NCBI RefSeq assembly: GCF_023716665.1
Contig: NZ_CP071859.1
Coordinates: 682,001 to 746,000, forward strand
DNA: 64,000 bases
Reading direction: 5' to 3'
Source: Vibrio sp. SCSIO 43135
Lineage (GTDB): Bacteria; Pseudomonadota; Gammaproteobacteria; Enterobacterales; Vibrionaceae
Shown: positions 26,181-35,755 of the stretch, piece by piece
Layout of the letters: each line of letters begins with the position of its first letter
Position numbering within the stretch: the first letter of the stretch is position 1
Notes under the pieces: model-generated
The model's input: only the letters and a program-made list of their open reading frames with translations
What the model was told of the DNA's origin: nothing
Databases searched by the model: none
Position numbers and translations under genes: made by a program

Positions 26181-27323
26181 ATGTCAAAACGTGATTTTTA
26201 CGAAGTATTAGGCGTTAGCCGTGATGCATCTGAGCGCGATATTAAGAAAGCGTACAAACGCTTAGCGATGAAGTTTCACCCAGATCGTAATCAGGGTGAT
26301 GAGTCTGCAGCGGAAAAGTTTAAAGAAGTAAAAGAAGCGTACGAAATTTTACTGGATCCTCAAAAGAAAGCGGCTTACGACCAATATGGTCATGCTGCTT
26401 TTGAACAAGGTGGCATGGGCGGCGGTGGCTTCGGCGGCGGTCAAGGCGACTTTGGTGATATCTTCGGTGATGTTTTCGGTGATATCTTTGGTGGTGGTCG
26501 CCGTGGTGGCGGTCAGGCGCGTGCACAACGCGGTGCCGATTTACGTTACAACATGGAACTGTCTCTAGAAGAAGCGGTTCGTGGAGTATCAAAAGAAATT
26601 GAAGTTCCTACGTTAGTTAACTGTGACGTGTGTGACGGTAGCGGAGCTAAGAAAGGCTCTTCTCCTGAAACCTGTGGTACTTGTCATGGCCACGGCCAAG
26701 TGCAAATGCGCCAAGGCTTCTTTGCTGTACAGCAAACCTGTCCTACCTGTCACGGTAAAGGCAAGATCATTAAAGACCCGTGTAACTCTTGTCATGGTCA
26801 AGGTCGTAAGCAGAAAACCAAGACACTTAACGTTAAGATCCCTGCTGGTGTGGATACTGGTGATCGTATTCGTCTATCTGGCGAAGGTGAAGCGGGAGAA
26901 ATGGGCGCACCAGCGGGCGACCTATACGTACAAGTTCATGTGAAAGAGCACCACATCTTTGAACGTGATGGCAACAACTTATACTGTGAAGTTCCAGTAA
27001 GTTTCGCGATGGCTGCGCTTGGTGGCGAGGTTGAAGTACCGACCCTAGATGGTCGTGTTAGCCTTAAAGTTCCAACTGAAACCCAAACCGGCCGCATGTT
27101 CCGTATGCGCGGCAAAGGTGTGAAGGGCGTTCGTGGCGGTGGTGTTGGTGATTTGATCGTTAAACTTGTTGTAGAAACGCCAGTTAACTTAAGTTCGCGT
27201 CAGAAAGAACTTCTGAAAGAATTTGAAGAGTCTTGCGGTGGCGAAGCGGCAACTAAGCATAAGCCTAAATCAGAAGGTTTCTTCAATGGTGTGAAGAAAT
27301 TCTTTGATGATTTAACTAGCTAG
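26181..27323 (+). CDS. dnaJ: Co-chaperone DnaJ (Hsp40)
   Basis: 380 residues from the ATG at 26181 ([17 protein letters not shown]). J domain with HPD in [10 protein letters not shown] (about 33-35), Gly/Phe-rich linker (about 75-115), four zinc motifs [24 protein letters not shown] and CNSCHGQG, then the two C-terminal substrate-binding beta-domains. It delivers clients to DnaK and stimulates its ATPase. The ribosome-binding site is weak. Its 5' region holds the inverted-repeat element described above. Confidence 0.97.
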   Translation: MSKRDFYEVLGVSRDASERDIKKAYKRLAMKFHPDRNQGDESAAEKFKEVKEAYEILLDPQKKAAYDQYGHAAFEQGGMGGGGFGGGQGDFGDIFGDVFGDIFGGGRRGGGQARAQRGADLRYNMELSLEEAVRGVSKEIEVPTLVNCDVCDGSGAKKGSSPETCGTCHGHGQVQMRQGFFAVQQTCPTCHGKGKIIKDPCNSCHGQGRKQKTKTLNVKIPAGVDTGDRIRLSGEGEAGEMGAPAGDLYVQVHVKEHHIFERDGNNLYCEVPVSFAMAALGGEVEVPTLDGRVSLKVPTETQTGRMFRMRGKGVKGVRGGGVGDLIVKLVVETPVNLSSRQKELLKEFEESCGGEAATKHKPKSEGFFNGVKKFFDDLTS

Positions 27324-27349
27324 TATTTAGTCACGAAGAAATGAATTAA

Positions 27350-27376
27350 AAAAAGCCTGCAGCCGCAGGCTTTTTT
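27350..27376 (+). terminator. Terminator after dnaJ
   Basis: AAAAAGCCTGC (27350-27360), loop AGCC, GCAGGCTTTTT (27365-27375), T-run. Confidence 0.9.
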
Positions 27377-27526
27377 ACATTTCGTTACTGTAAGTAAGAG
27401 ATACGTTAAGCCTGTCTACGCTTTACTCTTAAGCGTAAGAGTTATGCCAAATCATCTGCATGCTAACAGTCCCCTTAAACAATTGATTTAGCTTGCTTGT
27501 CTTTCAATAAATAATGAGGGAACAAG

Positions 27527-27913
27527 ATGAAGAAATTAGCAGTGGCAGCAATTATCACCAGTGGCCTTTGGGCTGAGTCAATTAAAGCGGAAACCGGTGT
27601 AGGTGCTTTTGTAGGGAATCCATATTGGGGAGCAGAGCTTAAGCACAATGGATTGCGGATGAACGTCAGTTTGGATGAGCAATTTGGTTTGGCAATGAAC
27701 AAAACATTCGCGGTAAACAACACACCATTGTATCTATTCATAGGCGGTCAATATGTTGATCGAGAGCGCCACTATATCGCGGTAACTCCGGGTATCGGCG
27801 CGGAATTTCGGGTAAAGCCAATGGGGTTCTATCTGGATCTAGCGCCTAGCGTGTATCTCGATGAACTTGAAGTTGAACTGGAGGCTAGAGCAGGATTACG
27901 AGTCTACTTTTGA
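27527..27913 (+). CDS. Small exported protein of unknown function
   Basis: 128 residues. A signal peptide (MKKLAVAAIITSGLWAESIKA, cleavage near 21) is followed by alternating polar/hydrophobic strands (VGAFVGNPYWGAELKHNG, TPLYLFIGGQYV, GFYLDLAPSVYLD, ARAGLRVYF) ending in Tyr-Phe, which suggests a small outer-membrane beta-barrel-like protein. GAGGGAACAAG precedes the start. I do not recognise the family. It lies between dnaJ and the pilin cluster with no clear link to either. Confidence 0.65.
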   Translation: MKKLAVAAIITSGLWAESIKAETGVGAFVGNPYWGAELKHNGLRMNVSLDEQFGLAMNKTFAVNNTPLYLFIGGQYVDRERHYIAVTPGIGAEFRVKPMGFYLDLAPSVYLDELEVELEARAGLRVYF

Positions 27914-27923
27914 GTTGTTGGCG

Positions 27924-28358
27924 TCACCAACATTCAGAGGGGAGCGCCTCACCGTCTGATGATAAAGACATTTGATGGTTGCTCGGTAGGCAGCTGTCGT
28001 TGGTTTGGCCTTTAGTGTTCTGTGCAGTCGCCACTATGGTGTAGGCGGCGGTGGCTGAGCTTGTTATTGAAAAGAGGTATCGCTCATTCGAACTTTCACA
28101 GACGGTGCAGCTACCACCACTTAACAGACTCCCCCAACTGTAACCAGTGCCATAGTTCTGCTCGAGCAGGAGCTGTAGTTTCACCATGTCAGCCTTGGCA
28201 AGGTTGCGATGAGCTTGCAAGCTGTGATTTTGGTAAGCCGGGTAAGCAATACTGGCTAAGATACCTATAATGACCACTGCCAGCATTACTTCGATCAGGG
28301 TCATACCTTTCGTATTACATCTCGCTGTTTTGCAAAGATCTTTTCGAATCATTTCCAT
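27924..28358 (-). CDS. Type IV pilin (PilE-like minor pilin)
   Basis: 144 residues from the ATG at 28358; another ATG is two codons later and a longer frame reaches 28403, so the start is uncertain. The prepilin site is NTKG|MTLIEVMLAVVIIGILA with Glu5, then SIAYPAYQ. The mature body has Cys pairs near CTVC and at the C terminus (CLPSNH...SECW), which resemble the pilin disulfide loop. PilD would cleave it and it would join the pilus tip or shaft. It diverges from the fimT-pilW-pilX-pilV-like operon, an arrangement also known in V. cholerae next to dnaJ. Confidence 0.85.
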   Translation of the reverse strand: MEMIRKDLCKTARCNTKGMTLIEVMLAVVIIGILASIAYPAYQNHSLQAHRNLAKADMVKLQLLLEQNYGTGYSWGSLLSGGSCTVCESSNERYLFSITSSATAAYTIVATAQNTKGQTNDSCLPSNHQMSLSSDGEALPSECW

Positions 28359-28430
28359 TACTTCTGTGAATTCACCTCCGCTATTTTTAGTAGCTGTTAG
28401 CATTCGTGCAAGTTCATATTGGTCGACATC

Positions 28431-28964
28431 ATGATTTACAGAAGAAATTGGGAAACGTCTCTCGGGTTTACGCTCTTAGAGCTTTTGATCACCATTGCTG
28501 TCATGGCGGCTATTTTATTGGCGGCTGCTCCTAGCTTTTCTAGCCTTACAACAGCGAGCCAAATGACCCGGCTAGCCGACGAGCTACTCGGTTTTATGAA
28601 TCAGGCAAAATCCGAAGCGGTTTTCCGCAATCAAGACCTATGGGCTCATATCAATGTTGCAACCATTCCGGATGATTCAGGGACATGGTCGATAACTTTA
28701 ACTGACTCCGATGCACCCGGATCGGGAACGGCATTACTGACTATGTCGGGAAAGCCCTTTACCAACATCGCTCTGGAGCCGGTTTATAGTTCAGAGCAAG
28801 TGAAGTTTGGTGGGGTGAGAGGCAAAGTAAAAGCGGGAAGCATGTACTTTTATCCCACCGAGCAAACAAGTAAAAAGCTTAAGCTGAGCACTTCTTATGG
28901 TGCATCTCGAATTCTAGTATGCGGTGTTGGAGGAGATGTCTATGGCTATCCAGAATGCGATTAG
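28431..28964 (+). CDS. FimT/GspH-type pseudopilin
   Basis: 177 residues from the ATG at 28431 (a TTG four codons upstream is possible). The prepilin site SLG|FTLLELLITIAVMAAILLA has Glu5. A GspH/FimT domain follows (QMTRLADELLGFMNQAKSEAVFRN, GGVRGKVKAGSMYFYP) and the end CGVGGDVYGYPEC has a cysteine pair. FimT-type minor pilins help start type IV pili and in other bacteria bind DNA. First gene of the rightward minor pilin operon; overlaps the next gene. Confidence 0.85.
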   Translation: MIYRRNWETSLGFTLLELLITIAVMAAILLAAAPSFSSLTTASQMTRLADELLGFMNQAKSEAVFRNQDLWAHINVATIPDDSGTWSITLTDSDAPGSGTALLTMSGKPFTNIALEPVYSSEQVKFGGVRGKVKAGSMYFYPTEQTSKKLKLSTSYGASRILVCGVGGDVYGYPECD

Positions 28965-29583
28965 TCGCTCTTCAGGAGCATCGCTCATTGAGTTCATGGT
29001 GGCTTCATTGGTGGGTGTGATTGCAATTGGCTTAGTTGGCTCAGTATTTATTTCCGGCCAAAAAGCTGCACTGGAGCGGAGTAAGCATATTTTGTTACTG
29101 CAGAATATGAACGCGGCTATGCAGCAATTGAAAGAAGACGTGCAAAGGGCTGGCTACAATGGCAGTGAAAGTGGCGTCGCAATGTTATCTGGGGCTTCGC
29201 AAGTGGTTCATACCCAATCTTCCCCTGGAATGGTGGGGTATGTATATCGGGTGATAACGTCTGGAGCGGAGGACCTCAGACATGTTGTCTACCGTCACCA
29301 ACCTGAGTCATCAGGGGCAGATCTACTTAGGTTATGTGAAAAACATCAGTCTGACGTACTGACTCCCGCTTCTGCTGCGGACTCGGGTTATGCGGGTGTC
29401 TGTTTTTCTATTTTTGATCCTAACCAAATCAACGTCGATGGTTTCTCTGTCGAGAATTCGTTGGTTGCCAGTGATTCTGCCAGTAGTGCATTTACGACAA
29501 TTTCAATGAGCGCGTCCCTTATTGGCGATTCTTCTGTTTCTCACTCAATGGTGCTGAACGTACAGCAGAGGAATTGGCAATGA
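28942..29583 (+). CDS. PilW-family minor pilin
   Basis: 213 residues from the ATG at 28942, six bases after GGAGGAG; earlier in-frame GTG and ATG codons fall inside or too near that site. Prepilin site SRSSG|ASLIEFMVASLVGVIAIGL with Glu5 and an unusual Ala at +1. The body QNMNAAMQQLKEDVQRAGYNG fits PilW. Part of the tip complex that primes pilus assembly. Overlaps fimT by 23 bases and the next gene by four. Confidence 0.83.
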   Translation: MAIQNAISRSSGASLIEFMVASLVGVIAIGLVGSVFISGQKAALERSKHILLLQNMNAAMQQLKEDVQRAGYNGSESGVAMLSGASQVVHTQSSPGMVGYVYRVITSGAEDLRHVVYRHQPESSGADLLRLCEKHQSDVLTPASAADSGYAGVCFSIFDPNQINVDGFSVENSLVASDSASSAFTTISMSASLIGDSSVSHSMVLNVQQRNWQ

Positions 29584-30920
29584 GAGCCCAAACCGGTATC
29601 GCCACTCTATTGGTGACCAGTGTGTTACTCACAGCGGCATTGCTGATTACGTTGGGTAGCTATAAGTCACTTTTTTATCAGATCAAGAGAGCACAAAACG
29701 AAGTCAAAGCTCGTCAACAACATTGGGTAGCGGAAGGTGCCTTAGAGTGCTTCTATACCAAAGCAATTCAAACTCAAACCATTCCACAGTCTTCGAACTT
29801 CTTTGAGTGCAATACCAATGGAACAGTAACGTTTGGTTTTCAAACGTTAACGGCAAATCAAACATTGGTCACCGCTTCTTATGGCTTTACCCAGATTCAG
29901 AAGATCCTAACTTACCCGGGTAAGGGCGCGTCCGGTGTTATGAAAGCAACCTCAAATCTCTATTTCGCAGGAGGGATGGCAATGCGGCCCGATCCGGGCA
30001 CGAGCTTAGGCGACGATGAGTGGGGATGTACGATGTTACGTTATAGCAGCGACTTTAAAGTGTTTGGCACGATATCAAATCAAAACCTCAATGACGCACA
30101 TCCACCCTATGCAGGCTTTCCATCGGGACAAAGTTGTCGTAATAGTAGCGGTGATAGCTACATCACTACGGCAATAGGAAACTACAATACGCCAGCCAAT
30201 CTGCAGCAAGATTTCGTCAATGATACGAGTCAAAAACCGTTTGAAGATCTGTTTGCCACCCCTCGTGAGCAATGGTTTGAGGTGATGTCGTCAAAAGAGT
30301 TCATCAAGATATCTGACAGTATCCTAGTTAATGGGAGCGGTGAGTTGCTGTATGAGCAGTCCACATTGCCTGCGCCACAAATTGTTACTCACTGTGGGGA
30401 TGAAATCGCGACTGCGATTGAATCTGGAGAGGATCTGATTTGGGTATATGGCAGCTGTCACCTTGATAGTGATGATCTTGCTAATATCGGTGAGGCTATT
30501 GACCCTGCGACAGGTATTTCCCCCATCGCTGGCGGAGTGATACTGGTCATCCACAATGGGCTGCTGTCTACGTCTGGAGCGCTCGATTTTAAAGGTATGC
30601 TGTATCACTTTGTGTCAGAGGATTCCGATGGTGAACCAGAGTTTGAGCCTACCGCATCTCTTTGGGAGTCTTTGGATGCCCCTCAAAAGCTTGTCCTTGA
30701 TGGAGCTGTAGGACCGGTATCGGGTGTATCAGCCAGCAATACTGCGTATTTTCAGAGTGGCTCTTTTTATCCCATTGGTGGATATGTGATGGATGCTCCG
30801 GGGACGTATGCGGTTTACAACTCTTCAGTGAGCTTTAGTTACGACCAAGATGTTATTAATGTCCCTCTCTCTAAACTGAAAAAGCTCGAATGGAAGTCGG
30901 GAGGTTGGTATGTTCAATAA
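29580..30920 (+). CDS. Large PilX-position minor pilin operon protein
   Basis: 446 residues, starting in an ATGA overlap with the preceding stop. The N terminus MRAQTGIATLLVTSVLLTAALLITL is one hydrophobic helix like PilX/GspK-type proteins and lacks the G|FTLxE prepilin consensus with Glu5. The body is far longer than PilX (usually under 200 residues), with many Ser/Gly, and cysteines at CFYTK, FECNT, WGCTM, SCRNS, HCGDE and GSCHL that could pair. It may be a tip-located protein combining PilX and adhesin roles. Family beyond that is not recognised. Confidence 0.7.
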   Translation: MRAQTGIATLLVTSVLLTAALLITLGSYKSLFYQIKRAQNEVKARQQHWVAEGALECFYTKAIQTQTIPQSSNFFECNTNGTVTFGFQTLTANQTLVTASYGFTQIQKILTYPGKGASGVMKATSNLYFAGGMAMRPDPGTSLGDDEWGCTMLRYSSDFKVFGTISNQNLNDAHPPYAGFPSGQSCRNSSGDSYITTAIGNYNTPANLQQDFVNDTSQKPFEDLFATPREQWFEVMSSKEFIKISDSILVNGSGELLYEQSTLPAPQIVTHCGDEIATAIESGEDLIWVYGSCHLDSDDLANIGEAIDPATGISPIAGGVILVIHNGLLSTSGALDFKGMLYHFVSEDSDGEPEFEPTASLWESLDAPQKLVLDGAVGPVSGVSASNTAYFQSGSFYPIGGYVMDAPGTYAVYNSSVSFSYDQDVINVPLSKLKKLEWKSGGWYVQ

Positions 30921-31344
30921 AGCATCACCAAGTGTTAAACAATGTGGCTATAGCTTGGTCGAAGTGATGATTGCATTTATCTTAATCGGTGTGGCATCAC
31001 TGGCTTTATTAAAGCTGCAAGCGTATGTCGAACAAAAATCGGATTTTGCAACCCGCAGTATAGATGCTCTGAATATGGCTGAGCAAAAGTTGGAGTGGTT
31101 TCGTACTCGAGGTGCTTCATCAGCACTTTCTTCAATCGGTGTGGCGGACTATACAACTGACATTATAACCGGCAGTGATAATTTAGATCCTATCTACTCA
31201 GTGTCATGGACACTTGAAGAGGAAAGTTTGTCGGGGGCGTTGAAAACGGTCAGCGTGGAAGTCAGTTGGTCCGATAGAAAAGGGACTACGCAAAACATCC
31301 ATTTAGACTCTATGATCTCTCTTTATAGCGAATTTAGCGACTAG
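30910..31344 (+). CDS. PilV-family minor pilin
   Basis: 144 residues with GGGAGG just before the ATG. Prepilin site KQCG|YSLVEVMIAFILIGVASLALL with Glu5; then LNMAEQKLEWFRTRG, typical of PilV, and a beta-rich C-terminal part. Last gene of the operon, overlapping the previous gene by 11 bases. No obvious strong terminator follows within 100 bases. Confidence 0.83.
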   Translation: MFNKASPSVKQCGYSLVEVMIAFILIGVASLALLKLQAYVEQKSDFATRSIDALNMAEQKLEWFRTRGASSALSSIGVADYTTDIITGSDNLDPIYSVSWTLEEESLSGALKTVSVEVSWSDRKGTTQNIHLDSMISLYSEFSD

Positions 31345-31625
31345 ATAGGCTTATAGTTGCTTATTTTTGATTATGTAATGGGTGAGAAGTGAGTGGCGCT
31401 GTATGTTTTACAGAGTGGTGTATTTATTGTTGAAAAAACGTATATCATCATGTCTTTTTTGTGTTGCACGTAGATTGCGTTTTTGCAAAATATGTCTCCA
31501 TTTTTGAATTCTCCCTTAGAACCTTGTGCTTTTATTTGTGTCTTTTAATAGAATAAAGGTCGAAATATAGACCAGCATAATTATTCAAAAAGGTCTTGGG
31601 CACCAACATCAATTATGGAGTTACC

Positions 31626-33185
31626 ATGAGTAACCAAGCTGCAAAACAAGCACCATCGCCGAAGCCGAGCGGTATGGATCGCTTTCTAAACTTTATTGAA
31701 CGTGCAGGTAACAAAATTCCAGATCCTGCCATTCTATTTTTCTGGGCACTTGTCATTGTTTGGGTATCATCTGCACTTTTGTCGAACGTGACGTTCGATC
31801 TAATCAATCCTCGCACAGGTGATGCTCTAGAAGTAAACAACCTTTTAACTGGCGAAGCACTTGCTAGTTTCCTTGCAAACATGGTGACAACGTTCACTGG
31901 CTTTGCTCCATTAGGTATCGTATTGGTTGCGATGTTAGGTGTTGGTGTTGCGGACTCGTCTGGCTTCATCACTACAGGCCTTAAGAAGATGCTGAACTTC
32001 ACACCAGCTAAGCTTCTAACGCCTATGCTAATCCTAGTGGCAATCGTATCGCACACTGCAGCGGACGCGGGCTACGTATTGGTTATTCCACTAGGTGGTA
32101 TCATTTTCCACGCGGCGGGTCGTCACCCTCTAGCTGGTATCGCAGCGGCATTTGCTGGTGTATCTGGTGGTTTCTCTGCAAACTTCATCCCTTCAGGTAT
32201 CGACCCTCTACTCGCTGGCTTCACGCAAACAGCGGCGCAAGTTCTTGATCCTGAGTACATCATTAACCCATTAGCAAACATCATGTTTACCGGCCTTTCT
32301 TCAGTAGTGGTTATTGCTATTGGTTGGTATGTGACAGAGAAAATCATCGAGCCTCGCCTAGCGAACACTCCAATTGATGACGATGCAGAAGAAGCACCAG
32401 ACCTAGGTACGTTCACTGAAATCGAATCTAAAGCTTTCCGTTACGCGGGTTGGGCAATGGTAGTGGGTATTGCGGCTCTAGTATTTGCGGTAATGCCTGA
32501 AGATTCGGCGCTTCGTTCACCTGAAGGTGAAATCACGGCATTCTCTGCACCACTAATGCAGTCAATCGTACCGTTGATCTTTGTACTGTTTATCATCCCT
32601 GGTATCGTTTACGGCCGTGTTTCTGGCAAGTTCCAGAACAGCAACGACGTGATTAAATCGATGTCTGAGACGATGTCGACAATGGGCGCGTACATTGTAA
32701 TGTCGTTCTTCTGTGCTCAGTTCCTAGCGGCATTTGGTCAGTCAAATATCGGTACTATGCTGGCGCTTTACGGTGCAGAAGGCCTGAAAGCGATGAACCT
32801 GCCTGGTCAAGCAACCATTGTGGGTATGATTTTACTTACTGCTAGCGTTAACTTACTGGTAGGCTCAGCATCAGCTAAGTGGGCTCTAATTGGCCCTATC
32901 CTAGTACCTATGCTAATGGCGGTAGGTATTTCTCCAGAGCTTTCGCAAGCTGCATACCGTGTAGGTGACTCTGTATCGAACATCATCTCACCACTAATGG
33001 TATTCTTCCCACTTGTGGTTGTTTACTGTCAGCGCTACGTTAAGTCGACAGGTATCGGTACGCTAGCGTCATTGATGATGCCATTCTCGATCGCAATGTT
33101 GATCGGTTGGACTGCGTTCCTACTCGCTTACTGGGCGCTAGGTATCCCACTAGGTATCCAAGCTCCGTACACTTACACAATGTAA
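31626..33185 (+). CDS. AbgT-family transporter (copy 1)
   Basis: 519 residues from the ATG at 31626 with GGAG four bases before. Signature blocks of the AbgT family: FLNFIERAGNKIPDPAILFF, FAPLGIVLVAMLGVGVADSSG, SHTAADAGYVLVIPL, GRHPLAGIAAAFAGVSGGFSA and SVSNIISPLMVFFPLVV. About 9-11 helices with two re-entrant hairpins are expected. Members import p-aminobenzoyl-glutamate (AbgT) or export sulfonamide-like compounds (MtrF, YdaH). It shares more residues with copy 3 at 47.3 kb than with its direct neighbour, by eye. Confidence 0.9.
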   Translation: MSNQAAKQAPSPKPSGMDRFLNFIERAGNKIPDPAILFFWALVIVWVSSALLSNVTFDLINPRTGDALEVNNLLTGEALASFLANMVTTFTGFAPLGIVLVAMLGVGVADSSGFITTGLKKMLNFTPAKLLTPMLILVAIVSHTAADAGYVLVIPLGGIIFHAAGRHPLAGIAAAFAGVSGGFSANFIPSGIDPLLAGFTQTAAQVLDPEYIINPLANIMFTGLSSVVVIAIGWYVTEKIIEPRLANTPIDDDAEEAPDLGTFTEIESKAFRYAGWAMVVGIAALVFAVMPEDSALRSPEGEITAFSAPLMQSIVPLIFVLFIIPGIVYGRVSGKFQNSNDVIKSMSETMSTMGAYIVMSFFCAQFLAAFGQSNIGTMLALYGAEGLKAMNLPGQATIVGMILLTASVNLLVGSASAKWALIGPILVPMLMAVGISPELSQAAYRVGDSVSNIISPLMVFFPLVVVYCQRYVKSTGIGTLASLMMPFSIAMLIGWTAFLLAYWALGIPLGIQAPYTYTM

Positions 33186-33208
33186 TTTGTCGTAACGTAT
33201 CATTGATT

Positions 33209-33240
33209 AAAAAGCCTCGCTTATTAGCGAGGCTTTTTTA
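33209..33240 (+). terminator. Terminator after AbgT copy 1
   Basis: AAAAAGCCTCGC (33209-33220), loop TTATTA, GCGAGGCTTTTT (33227-33238). Confidence 0.9.
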
Positions 33241-33518
33241 TTGGTTGTGGAATATAAATCTGCTTAATGTGTTTATGGTGGATTAAATAATTATAAAAAA
33301 TAAGTATCAATGGTTTTAAATTCTATTAATTGTTTTATATATAACATTACCCATGATTCGTCAGGGTGAGTATTGGAACTATCTATCGCTGAGCCTTTCT
33401 CTACTAGTGTTTAATGTTTATTTGGTACGTCGTTCTGGGTTTTACACCATATATTCTGTTTGCTAATGTGCCCGCCCATTCAATAAGTGTGACTTAGTTA
33501 AAGTTTAGGATGTAATTT
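33241..33518. other. AT-rich gap between two AbgT genes
   Basis: About 280 bases, strongly AT-rich, no credible gene. It should hold the promoter of copy 2, which the terminator at 33209 separates from copy 1. TTAGGATG precedes the start at 33519. No operator recognised. Confidence 0.35.
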
Positions 33519-35075
33519 ATGAGTGACATTGCAGCGCCAGAGCCAAAAGCATCAGGTGTAATCGGGTTTATCGAACGAGCGGGTAAAAAGATCCCGGATC
33601 CGGTGATTATTTTCATGTTCTTGTTTGCTTTTTCATTAGTGCTAACCAGCCTGATGGATGGCGTGAGTTTCGAGACCATTGGAAAAGGTGGAGAGGCAGT
33701 TGAGTTCTCCGTAAAGAACATGCTTGCAACAGAAAACTTCCGCTGGATGTTTGAAAATGCATTGCTGCAGAACTGGCTAGCCTTTGGCCACGGCGTACTT
33801 GGTGTCATTCTGATTGTGATGCTCGGGGTTGGCATTGCTGAAAATTCTGGTTTATTGACCGCGGTGATCAAGAAAGTCGGCCTTAAAATCAGTGACCGCT
33901 TGCTTCCTCTTCTGGTGGTGTTCCTAGGTATTATGAGCTCAATTGCGGCAGATGCTGGTTACCTTGTACTCATCCCGTTAGCGGGTCTTTTATATGCTGG
34001 TTTAGGCAAGAATCCACTTATTGGTATGGCTGCTGCTTTTGCGGGCGTATCAGCAGGCTTTAGCGCCAACTTACTGCCTGCGACACCTGTCGATGTGGTA
34101 CTGGGTGTAAATGCAAAGATCTTTGCTGAATCGCAGAATGTTCCTTTTGTTGGCCGAGATGGCGAAGCGCTAAACCCAGCGACGATGCATTACTTTTTTG
34201 TACTGGTTTCTACTTTCCTACTTGCTATCGTTGGTGCTTGGGTGACAACCCGCTTCATTACTCCTCGCTTAGAAAAAATGTCTTACCAGCTTCCAGAAGA
34301 AGTAAACTTTGATGAGTTTGAACTGAGCAAAGAGGAGCAGAAAGGCCTGCGCTGGGCTGGTGTTGGCCTGTTGGCATCACTAGCTGCCATTTACGGATTG
34401 GCAGTTGGTCCACTAGCAACCTATACAAATGATGCAGGTAAAGAGGTCACACCGTATCTGGATAATATTATTCTGCTGATTTCACTTATCTTTGCGGTTG
34501 TCGGTTTATGCTTTGGTGTGGCTACGGGTAAGTTCAAAAAGCTTCAAGATGTAGTGACAGCCATGGTTAAGCAGATGAACACGATGGGTTACGTGTTAGT
34601 GCTGACTTTCTTCTGTTACAACTTCCTTGCGCTTCTGAGTTACTCGGGGTTAGGCACATACGTAACTTACCTTGGTGCGACATTCCTACAATCTTTAGGT
34701 TTGCAGCAGTTCCCTGCACTGATGTTGCTCGGTTTCATTTTGACTACAGCAGTGATTAACTTGTTTGTCGGTGGTTTGACTTCGAAGTGGATGCTACTGG
34801 GTCCAATCTTCGTTCCTATGTTATATCAAGTAAACCCGAACATGACGCCGGATCTTGTTACTGCGGCTTATCGTGTTGCTGACTCATCGACCAATATCAT
34901 TACTCCAATGATGAGCTATGCGGGTGTAGTACTGGCATTCATGCGTAAGTACAAACCAGAGCTGACTTTCGGCGATGTGATTGCGATTATGGTGCCTTAC
35001 TCAGCGGCATTCTTGACCTTATGGTCGGCAGTGTTGATTGGTTTCTTCGCCTTTGGCTTACCGCTAGGTTTCTAA
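33519..35075 (+). CDS. AbgT-family transporter (copy 2)
   Basis: 518 residues. IGFIERAGKKIPDPVIIFMFLF, VILIVMLGVGIAENSGLL, SSIAADAGYLVLIPLAG, LIGMAAAFAGVSAGFSANLLPATPVDV, and VADSSTNIITPMMSYAGV show the family. It differs from copy 1 in the loop after the GFSAN motif (LPATPVDVVLGVNAK rather than IPSGIDPLLAGFT), close to the substrate region, so specificity may differ. Monocistronic, with terminators on both sides. Confidence 0.9.
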   Translation: MSDIAAPEPKASGVIGFIERAGKKIPDPVIIFMFLFAFSLVLTSLMDGVSFETIGKGGEAVEFSVKNMLATENFRWMFENALLQNWLAFGHGVLGVILIVMLGVGIAENSGLLTAVIKKVGLKISDRLLPLLVVFLGIMSSIAADAGYLVLIPLAGLLYAGLGKNPLIGMAAAFAGVSAGFSANLLPATPVDVVLGVNAKIFAESQNVPFVGRDGEALNPATMHYFFVLVSTFLLAIVGAWVTTRFITPRLEKMSYQLPEEVNFDEFELSKEEQKGLRWAGVGLLASLAAIYGLAVGPLATYTNDAGKEVTPYLDNIILLISLIFAVVGLCFGVATGKFKKLQDVVTAMVKQMNTMGYVLVLTFFCYNFLALLSYSGLGTYVTYLGATFLQSLGLQQFPALMLLGFILTTAVINLFVGGLTSKWMLLGPIFVPMLYQVNPNMTPDLVTAAYRVADSSTNIITPMMSYAGVVLAFMRKYKPELTFGDVIAIMVPYSAAFLTLWSAVLIGFFAFGLPLGF

Positions 35076-35097
35076 CTAGAGACTGCTATGTACTAAT

Positions 35098-35126
35098 AAC
35101 GCCCAGCTTATGCTGGGCGTTTTGTT
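35098..35126 (+). terminator. Terminator after AbgT copy 2
   Basis: AACGCCCAGC (35098-35107), loop TTAT, GCTGGGCGTT (35112-35121), T-rich. Confidence 0.85.
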
Positions 35127-35182
35127 ATCTCGGCTTGAAACGCTATAATTCTGTCTCTTTTACTTCTTCTGCGAGCTTTCCT

Positions 35183-35755
35183 GTGTCTACTGAATCTACC
35201 GAGTCTTCCACTCAGTTTACCGATCAAGATTACCACTTTATGCGAATGGCGATATCACTAGCCGAACGTGCAGAAGCTGAAGGGGAAGTGCCAGTAGGCG
35301 CTGTATTGGTTAAAGATGGAGAAGTGATAGCAGAAGGCTGGAACCAGTCTATTGGTCATCATGATGCGACGGCACATGCAGAAATGCAGGTGTTACGCCG
35401 TGCAGGGCAATCTCTAGAGAATTACCGTCTTTTGGATACCACGCTGTACGTGACATTAGAACCGTGTCCTATGTGCGCCGGAGCGCTTTTACATAGCCGG
35501 GTTAAGCGTGTGGTATTCGGAGCCCCAGATCTTAAAGCGGGAGCGGCGGGAACCGTTCTTAATCTGTTCGAACATCAAGCCGCTTATCACTATGCTGATG
35601 TGGAAAGTGGGCTACTAGAAGAAGAGTGCCGCACTCAGCTTCAGGCTTTCTTCAAGCGCCGCAGAAAAGAGATCAAGGCTCAGAAACAAGAACGTCGTAT
35701 GAGTTTACAAGCAACGTCTGAAGATAAAGGGAAGTCGAGTAAGAAAGGTGGCTAA
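35183..35755 (+). CDS. tadA: tRNA adenosine(34) deaminase TadA
   Basis: 190 residues from the GTG at 35183; a shorter start is the ATG at 35240 (MRMAISLAERAEAEG), and the frame is open further upstream across a terminator, which rules that part out. Deaminase zinc motifs: DATAHAEMQ (HAE) and LEPCPMCAGALLHSR (PCxxC). TadA changes A34 to inosine in tRNA-Arg(ACG). The tadA-mltF-purL neighbourhood is the same as in E. coli. The C-terminal basic tail ends KGKSSKKGG. Confidence 0.94.
   Translation: MSTESTESSTQFTDQDYHFMRMAISLAERAEAEGEVPVGAVLVKDGEVIAEGWNQSIGHHDATAHAEMQVLRRAGQSLENYRLLDTTLYVTLEPCPMCAGALLHSRVKRVVFGAPDLKAGAAGTVLNLFEHQAAYHYADVESGLLEEECRTQLQAFFKRRRKEIKAQKQERRMSLQATSEDKGKSSKKGG

Noticed and set aside
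28359..28403. 15-codon N-terminal extension of the PilE-like pilin
   Set aside because: It would give a leader of over 30 residues before the cleavage site; later ATGs give a more usual leader, though this is not certain.
35021..35182. Longer tadA frame starting inside AbgT copy 2
   Set aside because: It crosses a strong terminator and the residues do not resemble TadA.
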